Assembly (NCBI GenBank): GCA_900539195.1
Contig: UQBC01000001.1
Coordinates: forward strand, 1-64,000
Source of the DNA: an uncultured Oscillospiraceae bacterium
GTDB taxonomy: Bacteria; Bacillota; Clostridia; Oscillospirales; Ruminococcaceae
Length of the DNA: 64,000 nucleotides
Reading direction: 5' to 3'
The translations under genes and the position numbers were made by a program. Shown here piece by piece: positions 16,660 to 24,307 of the stretch. Every line of letters begins with the position of its first letter. The stretch's first letter is position 1. The notes under the pieces were generated by a model. That model ran no database searches. It saw only the letters and a list, made by a program, of their open reading frames with translations, and was not told where the DNA came from.

Positions 16660-18105
16660 TTATGCTGATATTTTAGCGTAACGCTCGGACGTGAGAATTT
16701 CAAGCATTGTTTTATAAGGATTAAGCTCGCCGCTTGCCACCATCGAGAAAAGTCTGGGCGAACAGCCCGAAACGAGCGCAACACCGTTCTCGTTCATTGT
16801 GACGGGCTGCTGAACGTTTCTGCTCTCAACGTTCCAGAACACTATCTCGGGGAGCGTATATCCTTTTTCGGCATATTTTCTCCTTGCATTTTCAAAGTTT
16901 GTCGCACCTGAGTTCTCCACGCATTCGTCAAACTCCATATCCGAGATTATGTATAACCGTTTAGGAAGTTCTTCCTGCGGAAGATTATACTTTACGGCGG
17001 TTTTCAGCAAAAGATTGAACACAGCCGCTAAATTCGTGTTCGCGACTTCGCTATACCGACGGCAGTAACGTACCTTTTCGGCAATATCACTGCCCTTTAT
17101 TTCAACAAGCTGAGGTCTTTCAGAGAAGGTTATAAAATGATTATGGAACCTGCCCTTGTTTCTTTCGGCAAAATATATTCCGAGCGACAGCGCAACAGCA
17201 ATCGCTCTGGGATACATCGAACCCGAACCGTCAATCACGGCAAGAGCGTTTTCATCGTTGCCGAAATCTTCGAGGGCGTTCCACGTTACGTCCATTGCGT
17301 TGCGTTCCTCTGTGGACAGCCCGTCTGTACGCCAATTGAAGCACGGAGCGATAACGTCATACGGGGTCAGTACGCCGGTGTGCATTTTCGCTTTGCCGTT
17401 TTTCACATTGTCGATATAATCGCAGTAGCGGTCAAAGTCGTTTTCATAGAATGCACCACGGTATTTCAGCATTGCGAGAGCGGGCAGTTTTGAATAGTCA
17501 AAGGTATAGTCCTGCACACGCAGGCGGTTTTCAACTATATCAATCTTTTTTCTCAGTGCGACAACTGTTTTACGGTACTGCTTTTCGCTCATTCCGAGCA
17601 GATGTGCAAGACGGCGTGCCGTGCGTACCGTTTCCTTGTTTGATGCGTTGACGGAAGGGAGCCATTTTGCAAGAAGCGACACGCCCGTGTCAGACGCTAT
17701 ATCCTTTTTGAGCTGACATTCTATAATCTGCAAAACGTCCTTTTCGCAGGGCGTACCGATAAGGCACAGCAGATCGTCATATCTGCCGTACTCGGCGATG
17801 TATTCTATGTTTCGGCGTACACTCTCAGGCTCATATTTTGCAAGATAGTTCAGTATCACACGGAACACTCTGCGTTCGCCAAGACCCTCACGGGCATCAC
17901 GGGCGAAGAAAAGCGTTTTTACGGCAAGATTCTTATCCTCGGCATACGCTTTTATAAAGCGACCGATTATATCGCTTTCAGGGGACTTGCGGATAGCGCC
18001 TATTGTCGAAAATAAATCAAGACAGTGCGATTTTGTGCTTATGTAGGTCGCTGCGCCGTTTTCGGTCAGGGTCATGTTTGATTCTTCTTTTAAATAATGA
18101 AGCAT
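16660..18105 (-). CDS. Ro60/TROVE-like RNA-binding protein with vWA domain
   Basis: A 481-residue protein. Residues about 15-270 are an all-helical HEAT-like region of TROVE/DUF2828 type (DLFSTIGAIR, FFARDAREGLGERRVFR, EYGRYDDLLCL, SLLAKWLPS). Residues about 285-470 are a vWA domain with a complete metal site: DGSGS (Asp292, Ser294, Ser296), Thr357 and Asp389. Eukaryotic Ro60 uses this pair of domains to hold misfolded RNAs and Y RNAs. ATG 18105 is chosen because AGGAGG lies ideally upstream; an in-frame start 39 nt earlier would overlap rtcB. It follows rtcB in the same transcript, which strongly suggests a role in RNA repair or quality control. TROVE versus DUF2828 naming needs a profile search. 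Confidence 0.75.
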   Translation of the reverse strand: MLHYLKEESNMTLTENGAATYISTKSHCLDLFSTIGAIRKSPESDIIGRFIKAYAEDKNLAVKTLFFARDAREGLGERRVFRVILNYLAKYEPESVRRNIEYIAEYGRYDDLLCLIGTPCEKDVLQIIECQLKKDIASDTGVSLLAKWLPSVNASNKETVRTARRLAHLLGMSEKQYRKTVVALRKKIDIVENRLRVQDYTFDYSKLPALAMLKYRGAFYENDFDRYCDYIDNVKNGKAKMHTGVLTPYDVIAPCFNWRTDGLSTEERNAMDVTWNALEDFGNDENALAVIDGSGSMYPRAIAVALSLGIYFAERNKGRFHNHFITFSERPQLVEIKGSDIAEKVRYCRRYSEVANTNLAAVFNLLLKTAVKYNLPQEELPKRLYIISDMEFDECVENSGATNFENARRKYAEKGYTLPEIVFWNVESRNVQQPVTMNENGVALVSGCSPRLFSMVASGELNPYKTMLEILTSERYAKISA

Positions 18106-18136
18106 TGTGATTTCCTCCTCTGCGGCGCAGAGCAGG

Positions 18137-19345
18137 TTACTCACACGCCTTGAAATTATATATCGGTTTCAGCACTTCGATAACATCTACCGACTCTCTG
18201 ATAACATCAATAATATCTGACAGCGACTTATACGCCATTGGCGCTTCGTCAAGGGTGGAATTATTGACCGAGGTCGTGTATATGCCCTCCATGCTCTTCT
18301 TATACTGCTCAATGTCGAGCGTTTCCTTAGCCTTTGTTCTCGACATGATCCTGCCTGCACCGTGCGGTGCGGAATAGTTCCAGTCGGGATTGCCCTTTCC
18401 TCTCGCAAGCACGCTTCCGTCCCTCATATTTATCGGAATAAGCACAAGCTCGCCGCTCTTTGCGGAAATTGCGCCCTTACGGAGTATGCGCTCCTTGGTA
18501 TCAATGTAATTGTGTATCGTATGGAACGCAGACACGGCAGTAAGTCCGCACCTGTCAAGGATTATCTCAGCCATACGCTCACGGTTACGCTTTGCAAAGC
18601 GCTGACATATCTCGACATCATAAAGATAATCCTCAAGGTAATTATCGTAAAGATAGCAGAGATCTGCGGGTGTATCGGGGACTTTCGCCTGCCACTCTTT
18701 TTCCATTGCCTTTAATGCGGACTGAATTTCGGTGCGTCTGCCCTGCTCCTTATATGTCTTTATAAGCTCTGCTTTCTTTTCAAAAAGCTCGCCCTTACCG
18801 GACGCAAGCTCAATTGCAAGGTTCTGATAATACTCAGCTACCTGCTTGCCTAAATTACGGCTGCCCGAATGGATAACAAGGTACTTGTTACCGTCCGAGG
18901 AAACGTCTATCTCGATAAAGTGGTTTCCGCCGCCAAGTGTACCGAGACTTCTTTCAAGCCGTTTTGCCTGTTCAAGATGTCTGTAGCAACGAAGTCCCGT
19001 AAGGTCAAAACGTTCATAACGTCCGTCCCATACGTTTCTTCCGCTCGGTATGTAGTGTGCGGCTTCATCTATCCTACTAAGGTCGATATCCGCTTTTCCA
19101 AGCTCTGCTGTGTACATTCCGCAACCGATATCCACACCTACGACATTGGGTACTGCCTTATCGGTTATCGTCATTGTCGTGCCGATAGTGCAACCCTTGC
19201 CTGCGTGTACATCGGGCATTATTCTGATTTTTGAGCCTGCGGTGAACTCATAGTCGCACATTCTGCGTATCTGTTCTATCGCTTCGTCCTCGACTACTTT
19301 TGCGTAACATATTGCGGTGTTGATTTTCCCTTTGATTTCAAGCAT
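18137..19345 (-). CDS. rtcB: RNA-splicing ligase RtcB
   Basis: A 402-residue RNA ligase that joins 2',3'-cyclic phosphate or 3'-phosphate ends to 5'-OH ends using GTP and Mn2+. Metal ligands are visible in GVDIGCGM (Asp72, Cys75), GGGNHFIEI (His142) and HSGSR (His159). The guanylated histidine is His328 in APHGAGRIMSR. Length matches the short bacterial RtcB group (about 400 residues). ATG 19345 has AAAGGAG upstream; a TTG 21 nt earlier is less likely. No archease or rtcA is present. It sits between an array of structured RNAs upstream and the Ro-like gene downstream. Confidence 0.93.
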   Translation of the reverse strand: MLEIKGKINTAICYAKVVEDEAIEQIRRMCDYEFTAGSKIRIMPDVHAGKGCTIGTTMTITDKAVPNVVGVDIGCGMYTAELGKADIDLSRIDEAAHYIPSGRNVWDGRYERFDLTGLRCYRHLEQAKRLERSLGTLGGGNHFIEIDVSSDGNKYLVIHSGSRNLGKQVAEYYQNLAIELASGKGELFEKKAELIKTYKEQGRRTEIQSALKAMEKEWQAKVPDTPADLCYLYDNYLEDYLYDVEICQRFAKRNRERMAEIILDRCGLTAVSAFHTIHNYIDTKERILRKGAISAKSGELVLIPINMRDGSVLARGKGNPDWNYSAPHGAGRIMSRTKAKETLDIEQYKKSMEGIYTTSVNNSTLDEAPMAYKSLSDIIDVIRESVDVIEVLKPIYNFKACE

Positions 19346-19375
19346 ATCTCTGCTCTCCTTTCTCAAAAAATAAGA

Positions 19376-19421
19376 ACAACGTCCCTTATAAAACTATGAT
19401 GGAAATCGGCAGGGACGCTGT
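19376..19421 (-). ncRNA. Structured RNA unit 4 in rtcB leader
   Basis: An 11-bp stem (minus strand ACAGCGUCCCU pairing with AGGGACGUUGU, one wobble) with a 24-nt loop. It lies 30 nt before the rtcB start codon. UUCUUAUUUUUU follows it on the minus strand, so it may also attenuate read-through into rtcB. It shares ACAGC with the other three units. Confidence 0.45.
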
Positions 19422-19427
19422 CATAAC

Positions 19428-19550
19428 AAGACGCAATCAATAAAAAATGTACGGACTCTCACCGCACGGTAGCCTGCTCAAAGACAGGTGCCGTTAGGTC
19501 GGCAAAATGTGTTTAAAAAACACGGTATAAAATGCTGCTGTATGCGTCTT
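19428..19550 (-). ncRNA. Y-RNA-like unit 3 with tRNA-like arms
   Basis: A 123-nt unit closed by AAGACGCA/UGCGUCUU. Directly inside the 5' arm is UACAGCAGC, shared with the neighbouring units. The interior folds into a 6-bp hairpin plus three tRNA-sized arms: 19490-19503 (4 bp, 6-nt loop), 19473-19488 (4 bp, 8-nt loop) and 19449-19467 (6 bp, 7-nt loop). Bacterial YrlA RNAs in RtcB/Ro operons combine a Ro-binding stem with a tRNA-mimicking module, which this resembles. Against it, the 7-nt loop (UGAGAGU) is not the standard T-loop sequence and there is no acceptor stem. Confidence 0.45.
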
Positions 19551-19552
19551 TA

Positions 19553-19606
19553 CAAGGCACGGTTATTTTCCATATATAAATAATACGAACTGCTGTCTGT
19601 GCCTTG
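19553..19606 (-). ncRNA. Y-RNA-like hairpin unit 2
   Basis: A 54-nt hairpin closed by 8 bp, CAAGGCAC/GUGCCUUG. On the 5' side a large asymmetric bulge starts AGACAGCAGUU, and an inner stem UUAUUU/AAAUAA follows. It shares the closing stem and the 10-nt GACAGCAGUU with unit 1. Confidence 0.5.
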
Positions 19607-19616
19607 AACACTCTGC

Positions 19617-19661
19617 AAGGCACTGTTTTTAACCTCATATAAAAACTGCTGTCAGTGCCTT
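19617..19661 (-). ncRNA. Y-RNA-like hairpin unit 1
   Basis: A 45-nt hairpin closed by 8 bp, AAGGCACU/AGUGCCUU. A 7-nt 5' bulge, GACAGCA, and an inner stem GUUUUU/AAAAAC follow. It is the first unit, about 30 nt from the predicted transcription start. It is near-identical in plan to unit 2, so this looks like a duplicated protein-binding RNA. Confidence 0.5.
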
Positions 19662-19698
19662 TTGTCTGCGGTGAAGCTTTCCTACATCGCATGAGTTT

Positions 19699-19727
19699 AT
19701 TATACAGGATGGGATTTGGTTTTTCAC
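19699..19727 (-). promoter_or_regulatory. Promoter of RNA array, rtcB and Ro-like gene
   Basis: On the minus strand, GTGAAA (19722-19727), 17 bp, then a perfect TATAAT (19699-19704). It follows directly after a terminator. Confidence 0.6.
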
Positions 19728-19729
19728 GG

Positions 19730-19764
19730 AAAAAAAGCTGCGAACTATATTTGTTCGCAGCTTT
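19730..19764 (-). terminator. Terminator of the large orphan RNA
   Basis: A perfect 12-bp stem AAAGCTGCGAAC (19734-19745) with 19753-19764. The minus strand runs into seven T (19730-19736). Confidence 0.85.
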
Positions 19765-20237
19765 AATATGATTATTAGCAGTTAAACTGAGCTTGCGATA
19801 CTGCCTTTTGTCGGATAGAACTTCTCGGATTCGCTATTCTATTAGATAACGTTGCTGCTATTCACGCGGAAGACAACCAAAGGGACTAGGGCAAGGGACT
19901 TAGCCGCCCCTAACCCTATCCCTTAGGTTTTCTCCCTCGTGGCTCCCTCTTTCCTTACTCACACCCGTACCCCGCTAGGGTGTTGGCTGAACTCGTGTAA
20001 CCTCCCGAACATTGTATATCCTGTTATTGCAGGAACGCTTAACGCTACACGTTCGCAGTTTTAGTACAGATATCTCAGGTTAGTAGCGTTTTTTGAAAGG
20101 TTAATGTTTGTGCAGTTGCACTGATACACTCACGAAATTATTAACACCTTATCGGTACAAAAACTGTTTTCAGCGGCGATACTGCATAAATGTTTATACT
20201 GCGTAACTTAAATCAGCATTGCCTTTAACACCTATTT
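19765..20237 (-). ncRNA. Large structured RNA, class unassigned
   Basis: About 500 nt with no coding potential, flanked by its own minus-strand promoter and terminator. Visible structure includes a stem of about 15 bp with one bulge joining 19875-19890 to 19912-19929, a 6-bp stem CACCCT-type hairpin at 19963-19985, a hairpin CCTG/CAGG at 20020-20034, and a closing pair CGTGTA/TACACG (19993-19998 with 20046-20051). The core is far more GC-rich than its surroundings. From memory it recalls HEARO/omega-type or ROOL-type large RNAs, but no class could be confirmed and no iscB or tnpB gene is present. Confidence 0.5.
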
Positions 20238-20243
20238 GGAATG

Positions 20244-20272
20244 ATTATACAATACTGCTAACGGACATTCAT
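20244..20272 (-). promoter_or_regulatory. Promoter of the large orphan RNA
   Basis: TATAAT on the minus strand (20244-20249), with a weak ATGAAT at 20267-20272 and a 17-bp spacer. It overlaps the stop codon of the WYL gene upstream. Confidence 0.45.
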
Positions 20273-21177
20273 TTCACCCCGCACCTTTTCTGCTCTTCCA
20301 GTCTTTCCTTTATCAATCCGACAAAGCTATCCGGACTTATAACTTTAACGCAAGGGCCGAAGGACAACACACGGATAACAATCTCCGTTTCATCGGTTGC
20401 GTAATATTTCAGATGAAGCAGATACTTATTATCGTCAACACGCTCCGCCTGCTTTTCAAAGTGTGCAAAGTGGAGCATTACACGCTCGAGCGCATTCCGC
20501 TCGTCATTTATCTGCAAGGTAAGCTCTCTTATCTGCATTGTTTCCGGTTTTTCGTCCCACCGACCTGTGTCTGCGTACAGCTGACAGTTTATAATTCTGC
20601 CGAGGTTTAACTGTCTGTACTTACAGCCGTCCATTATTACTCTTATCTTATCGTCCTTTTCCGAGTATTCAAACCCTTTGGGGAAAAATCTCAGCGTTAC
20701 TTCCTTGCCATAGCGGTTATTCAGCCTTGCGATTATCGGCAGATTGCTCTTTATGGCATAATATATCAGCCTGAACCGTCCGATATAGCCCTCATCGCCA
20801 AAATCATCACCGTCCGAGTATTTATCGTATACTTTATAATCGTCCTCGGTGAAAAGCGGCTCGACATCGGATAAGTCGGGGAACTGTACATCGAACAGCC
20901 TCACCCTCTTATCAAGCGATACGGCTTTCAGCCAGCGCTTCTGAAGCAATGTCAGCGGCATTGTCGGCTCGTGCTTTAAAAGCGGTCTTAAATCGCCGTC
21001 AAGCAGTTTCCACTTTCCGCTTTTAAGCGACGGCATTATAGTCAGCACGCTTTCAGAAAATGCGTTTTCGCTTACGATACGGTCAAGGTCCTTCTCTGTC
21101 GTATTCTTATCGAATGCGGCGGTGATTATCCTTGCGACCGTGTTATAATATGCCGAGTAAAGCTCACTGAATATCAT
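20269..21177 (-). CDS. WYL-domain regulator 2
   Basis: A 302-residue protein with no N-terminal HTH. The central part (about 150-220) has the WYL-type pattern IIARLNNRYGKEVTLRFFPKGFEY and KYRQLNLGRI, followed by a WCX-like C-terminal domain ending VRVLSFGPCVKVISPDSFVG. WYL domains bind nucleic acids or small ligands and regulate defence or repair genes. ATG 21177 is chosen because GGAGG lies 8 nt upstream. It overlaps the previous WYL gene by 14 nt, so the two probably act as a pair. Confidence 0.7.
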   Translation of the reverse strand: MIFSELYSAYYNTVARIITAAFDKNTTEKDLDRIVSENAFSESVLTIMPSLKSGKWKLLDGDLRPLLKHEPTMPLTLLQKRWLKAVSLDKRVRLFDVQFPDLSDVEPLFTEDDYKVYDKYSDGDDFGDEGYIGRFRLIYYAIKSNLPIIARLNNRYGKEVTLRFFPKGFEYSEKDDKIRVIMDGCKYRQLNLGRIINCQLYADTGRWDEKPETMQIRELTLQINDERNALERVMLHFAHFEKQAERVDDNKYLLHLKYYATDETEIVIRVLSFGPCVKVISPDSFVGLIKERLEEQKRCGVK

Positions 21178-22426
21178 CGCTCTCACCTCCGCTGTCAGCC
21201 GTGTTATCTTCTATGCCGTATATTTCATACATTTTCTCTATATCGGCTTTAAAATTATTTTCAGCTGTTCTGTCTGAAAAATTGAGCCTTGTTATACGGC
21301 AGATAAACGTGCGTATCCACGGTATCATTTCGGTAGTGTCAAATACATCGGCAGAGTATCTATAATGGTTGTCGTCAATTTTTTCAACTGTACCGCACCG
21401 CTTTTCACGCTCGAGGCGGTTTACGATATACTGTTCATCATCGGCTATTCTTATATCAAACTCAACGTGCTGAGTGTCTTGTTTATCAAGCCTGCCGTTT
21501 ACGCCCCACATACAGCTTTCAGCCGTATTCAGCTTCTCCCTGAGCTTATCAAACCTTTCGCACGGTTCGCCGATTTTTACATCCGATATGTAATCAAGCC
21601 GATACGAAAAAAGCCTGTTCAGCTTTATGTTATAGGCTATAAGGTGCTGTCTGCCGTTCTGTGCGCTGATATAAATTCTCAGCGGTACAAGCCCTACTGA
21701 CATCGGCTTGTCGCTGTGCCTGCCGAGATTTTCCACAGTGACACAGCTTTTCTTCTGCATTGCGTCAAAAAGCATAGCCGCTATATCGCTGTCAAGCGCC
21801 TGCGTGATATAGTGGTGCTTGAATGTGAAAAGCTTTTCGTGCGGCGGTAATTTGTCCGAGATAAACGAGCCGATAACACCGCACGGTGCTGTTTCCCCGA
21901 AAAAATCGACAACATCGCATAGCTGTGACACATCAACATCTGGAGAACGGCTGTAAAGCACCTTTCTGCCCTGCTTTTCGGTTATGATGATGCCCTCTGC
22001 GGTGTATTCCTTTAGCTTTTTTCTGAGGGTCGATTCGTCAAACGTAAAATCCCCCGACAACAATGAATCAATCTCATCTACAAGCTCCGACAGCGTCAGC
22101 TTTATTTCGGGAGCGCAAAGTATATCGAACACTGCAAAGTGCAGAGTTATATCCCCGTCCGTAAAGCTCTTTGCTTTCCACGCCTTATAGAAAGGGTTTT
22201 TACAGGCAGTGCGGCTGTCTACCGACAGAAATACATTCTTGCCCTCGGCAGTTTTTGCAAAACGCATATAATCTCCGAGCCAGCTTTCTACCCTGCGCCG
22301 TTCATCGTCATACGAGCGTGCGCTTTTTCTGTCATAACCGCTCCTGCTCTTGAAGCCGAATACATAAAATTCACGCATATATGAACGTATTTTCTCAAAG
22401 TTCTTTATAAGCTCGCTGTACGCCAT
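21164..22426 (-). CDS. WYL-domain transcriptional regulator 1
   Basis: A 420-residue protein. The N-terminal part includes the helix-turn-helix-like stretch FTFDESTLRKKLKEYTAEGI at about 145-165. The WYL domain at about 235-305 has SVGLVPLRIYISAQNGRQHLIAYN and LFSYRLDYISDV, and a WCX-like tail follows. AAAGGAG lies 5 nt before ATG 22426, which is preferred over an earlier in-frame ATG. It is the first gene of a WYL pair placed before the RNA array and rtcB. Regulation of that locus is inferred from position. Confidence 0.72.
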   Translation of the reverse strand: MAYSELIKNFEKIRSYMREFYVFGFKSRSGYDRKSARSYDDERRRVESWLGDYMRFAKTAEGKNVFLSVDSRTACKNPFYKAWKAKSFTDGDITLHFAVFDILCAPEIKLTLSELVDEIDSLLSGDFTFDESTLRKKLKEYTAEGIIITEKQGRKVLYSRSPDVDVSQLCDVVDFFGETAPCGVIGSFISDKLPPHEKLFTFKHHYITQALDSDIAAMLFDAMQKKSCVTVENLGRHSDKPMSVGLVPLRIYISAQNGRQHLIAYNIKLNRLFSYRLDYISDVKIGEPCERFDKLREKLNTAESCMWGVNGRLDKQDTQHVEFDIRIADDEQYIVNRLEREKRCGTVEKIDDNHYRYSADVFDTTEMIPWIRTFICRITRLNFSDRTAENNFKADIEKMYEIYGIEDNTADSGGESDDIQ

Positions 22427-22453
22427 ATCCGCTCCTTTCGGCATAGTAAGATA

Positions 22454-22480
22454 TACCCGACCGCAAAGTGCAGTCGGGTA
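22454..22480 (-). terminator. Terminator of pilin-like gene
   Basis: A perfect 8-bp stem TACCCGAC (22454-22461) with 22473-22480, just downstream of the pilin-like gene at 22502. Confidence 0.65.
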
Positions 22481-22501
22481 AAATGCTATAATATTCTTGT
22501 T

Positions 22502-23176
22502 TTAACTCTGTGTCGCCAAATCAAGCACAGGTGCAGTTCCGAGTATGTAACCGTCAGCGTTCACTCCGGCTGTACTGCCGTTCCACGCATAAACATCTGT
22601 GTACGCACCGTTTTCATCTACCCATGCGTTTGTTTCTCCGAACTCCGGCAGATTCGCCAAGGCGCTTATATCATTCATATCGGGTGAAAACCATACCGAA
22701 AGACACATACCCTGAATGCAGTTTGCACGGAACACTCCGTTTTTAAGTTCAGGAAACGTGTCACGCAGATGAATGCCGAGCAGTTCTTCGCCGTAGCTTG
22801 TCGAGGATACAGTAGTTTCGGGTCTTATAATCGCAGTGCTTCCCCACGAAACCGTATCGGGAGAAAATGCATCGGGATGTTCTACTGCGTTCACTGTCCA
22901 CACTCCGCCCGTAACCGTAACGGTAAATACCTCACGGCTCCCTTCCGATATGCGCATATAGTTTTTACTGTAAGCGTCAGCTTTTGTAAGGAAATATGCA
23001 ATTGATTTTTTCAGTTCCGATGCAGTGCGGTTTGCCGATGTTATTCGTGCCGACTGTGTAAACCCTAATAATGTAGGAACAAGTATCGCCGCTATAACAG
23101 CAAAAATTGCAATTGTGACTATCAGTTCCACTAAGGTAAAACCGCGTTTTTTAAGAATATTTCCGGTTTTTTGCAT
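22502..23176 (-). CDS. Type IV pilin-like protein (minor pilin)
   Basis: A 224-residue protein with a class III prepilin leader and cleavage site KKRG|FTLVELIVTIAIF, where mature Phe is followed by Glu at +5. A hydrophobic helix leads into a Cys-containing globular head. ATG 23176 has GGAGG upstream; a longer reading frame runs further upstream but lacks this. It shares the N-terminal plan TSANRTASELKKSI with the larger pilin at 24308 (TSADQTAASIRKTV). Prepilin peptidase and assembly ATPase genes are not in the window. Confidence 0.85.
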   Translation of the reverse strand: MQKTGNILKKRGFTLVELIVTIAIFAVIAAILVPTLLGFTQSARITSANRTASELKKSIAYFLTKADAYSKNYMRISEGSREVFTVTVTGGVWTVNAVEHPDAFSPDTVSWGSTAIIRPETTVSSTSYGEELLGIHLRDTFPELKNGVFRANCIQGMCLSVWFSPDMNDISALANLPEFGETNAWVDENGAYTDVYAWNGSTAGVNADGYILGTAPVLDLATQS

Positions 23177-23261
23177 ATACTTCCTCCGATATAAGTTTAT
23201 TAAGTTAATAATAACATACCTTTCAGAGAAAATCAATAGATATATGCCACTGTTTCGGATT

Positions 23262-24224
23262 TTAACTGTTATGCCGCTTGTTTTGCTTGTAATATTCGTG
23301 CTGTGAATGCACAAGCCCGAACTTTTCCACCTCAGGCGGCACATTGTCTGTCCAGCCGACATAGTATGCAGTTATATCGGTCAGATCATTTGTTATGCGG
23401 TCAAAAACCTTGTATTTGTTGCCGTTCTCGTCACGGGCAAATGTAGTATACATAATTTCGTTTTTGTGGTTTTTTTCGCAATAAGCAACATAATCATCGG
23501 TTGTACCGTAATTCATATCATATAAATCGCAACCGTATAAATCCGGCGCTCCGAAAAGATGAAGCATTTCATGTGCAATAACAGCCGGAGAAACCTGAGT
23601 AGCCGAATAGATGTACGGTATCATACATACTTCATACGGATACTCAAGGACCTTGTTATAAAAGCTGACAGTGTAAGCTGTTGATGACGATTCTTCCTCG
23701 GGATTAAAAAAGCACAGATATACAACCTGCTCACAGTTATACTGTTCTTTCAGCTTTTCGCTGTCAATGTTATTATTGATATATTCCCACTGTAATGGTA
23801 TTGACTTCTTTTTTGATTTTTCAATATCTATGCATACCTCGTCAAAAGACGCTCTGTAGCATAAATCACTATCGTTATTCACGGCTGTTACAAAATTAAG
23901 CGAAATGCCATAGTCCTTTGCTTTTTCGGTCAACCAATTTGTCGCAAGCTTGGTATAGCCGAATATATTGCTGATTTTTTCTGCGTCTTCCTTGCTGTCT
24001 GACCATTTGCCTTGCTTATCATCGGCGAATACCGAAACCACGGCAATATTACCGTTAAGTTCAGACGCAGAACCGAGATCGCTCAGCTTTATTTCTGTTG
24101 TGAGCGCACCCGGCGGATTATAAGGCTTTGCAAAAAGTCCGCTGTTTACAAGATACAATATCAAAAATATCGCCGACAAAGCTATAACGGCACAGCCTAT
24201 AATAAGGAGCAGTTTGTTTTTCAT
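23262..24224 (-). CDS. Membrane-anchored zinc metalloprotease
   Basis: A 320-residue protein with an N-terminal signal-anchor helix (about 5-27) and an extracytoplasmic domain. HEMLHLFGAPDLYG near residue 215 is the HExxHxxGxxD zinc site of metzincin-like peptidases. GGAGAA precedes ATG 24224. It lies between two pilin-like genes on the same strand, which suggests it processes or is displayed with the pilus. That role is inferred from position. Confidence 0.78.
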   Translation of the reverse strand: MKNKLLLIIGCAVIALSAIFLILYLVNSGLFAKPYNPPGALTTEIKLSDLGSASELNGNIAVVSVFADDKQGKWSDSKEDAEKISNIFGYTKLATNWLTEKAKDYGISLNFVTAVNNDSDLCYRASFDEVCIDIEKSKKKSIPLQWEYINNNIDSEKLKEQYNCEQVVYLCFFNPEEESSSTAYTVSFYNKVLEYPYEVCMIPYIYSATQVSPAVIAHEMLHLFGAPDLYGCDLYDMNYGTTDDYVAYCEKNHKNEIMYTTFARDENGNKYKVFDRITNDLTDITAYYVGWTDNVPPEVEKFGLVHSQHEYYKQNKRHNS

Positions 24225-24244
24225 TTTATTCTCCGGATTAAAAA

Positions 24245-24277
24245 TATATCCCCGACAGTTACCCGTCGGGGATATAT
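24245..24277 (-). terminator. Terminator of major pilin gene
   Basis: An 11-bp stem ATATCCCCGAC-type (24246-24256 with 24265-24275), with T-rich sequence on the minus-strand side. Confidence 0.75.
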
Positions 24278-24307
24278 GTATTAACAGTTGTTAATCAGCA
24301 AATCAGA

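Noticed and set aside
19428..19550. A true tRNA gene
   Set aside because: Arms of tRNA size exist but there is no acceptor stem, no CCA-type end and no standard T-loop; an RtcB/Ro-linked RNA fits better.
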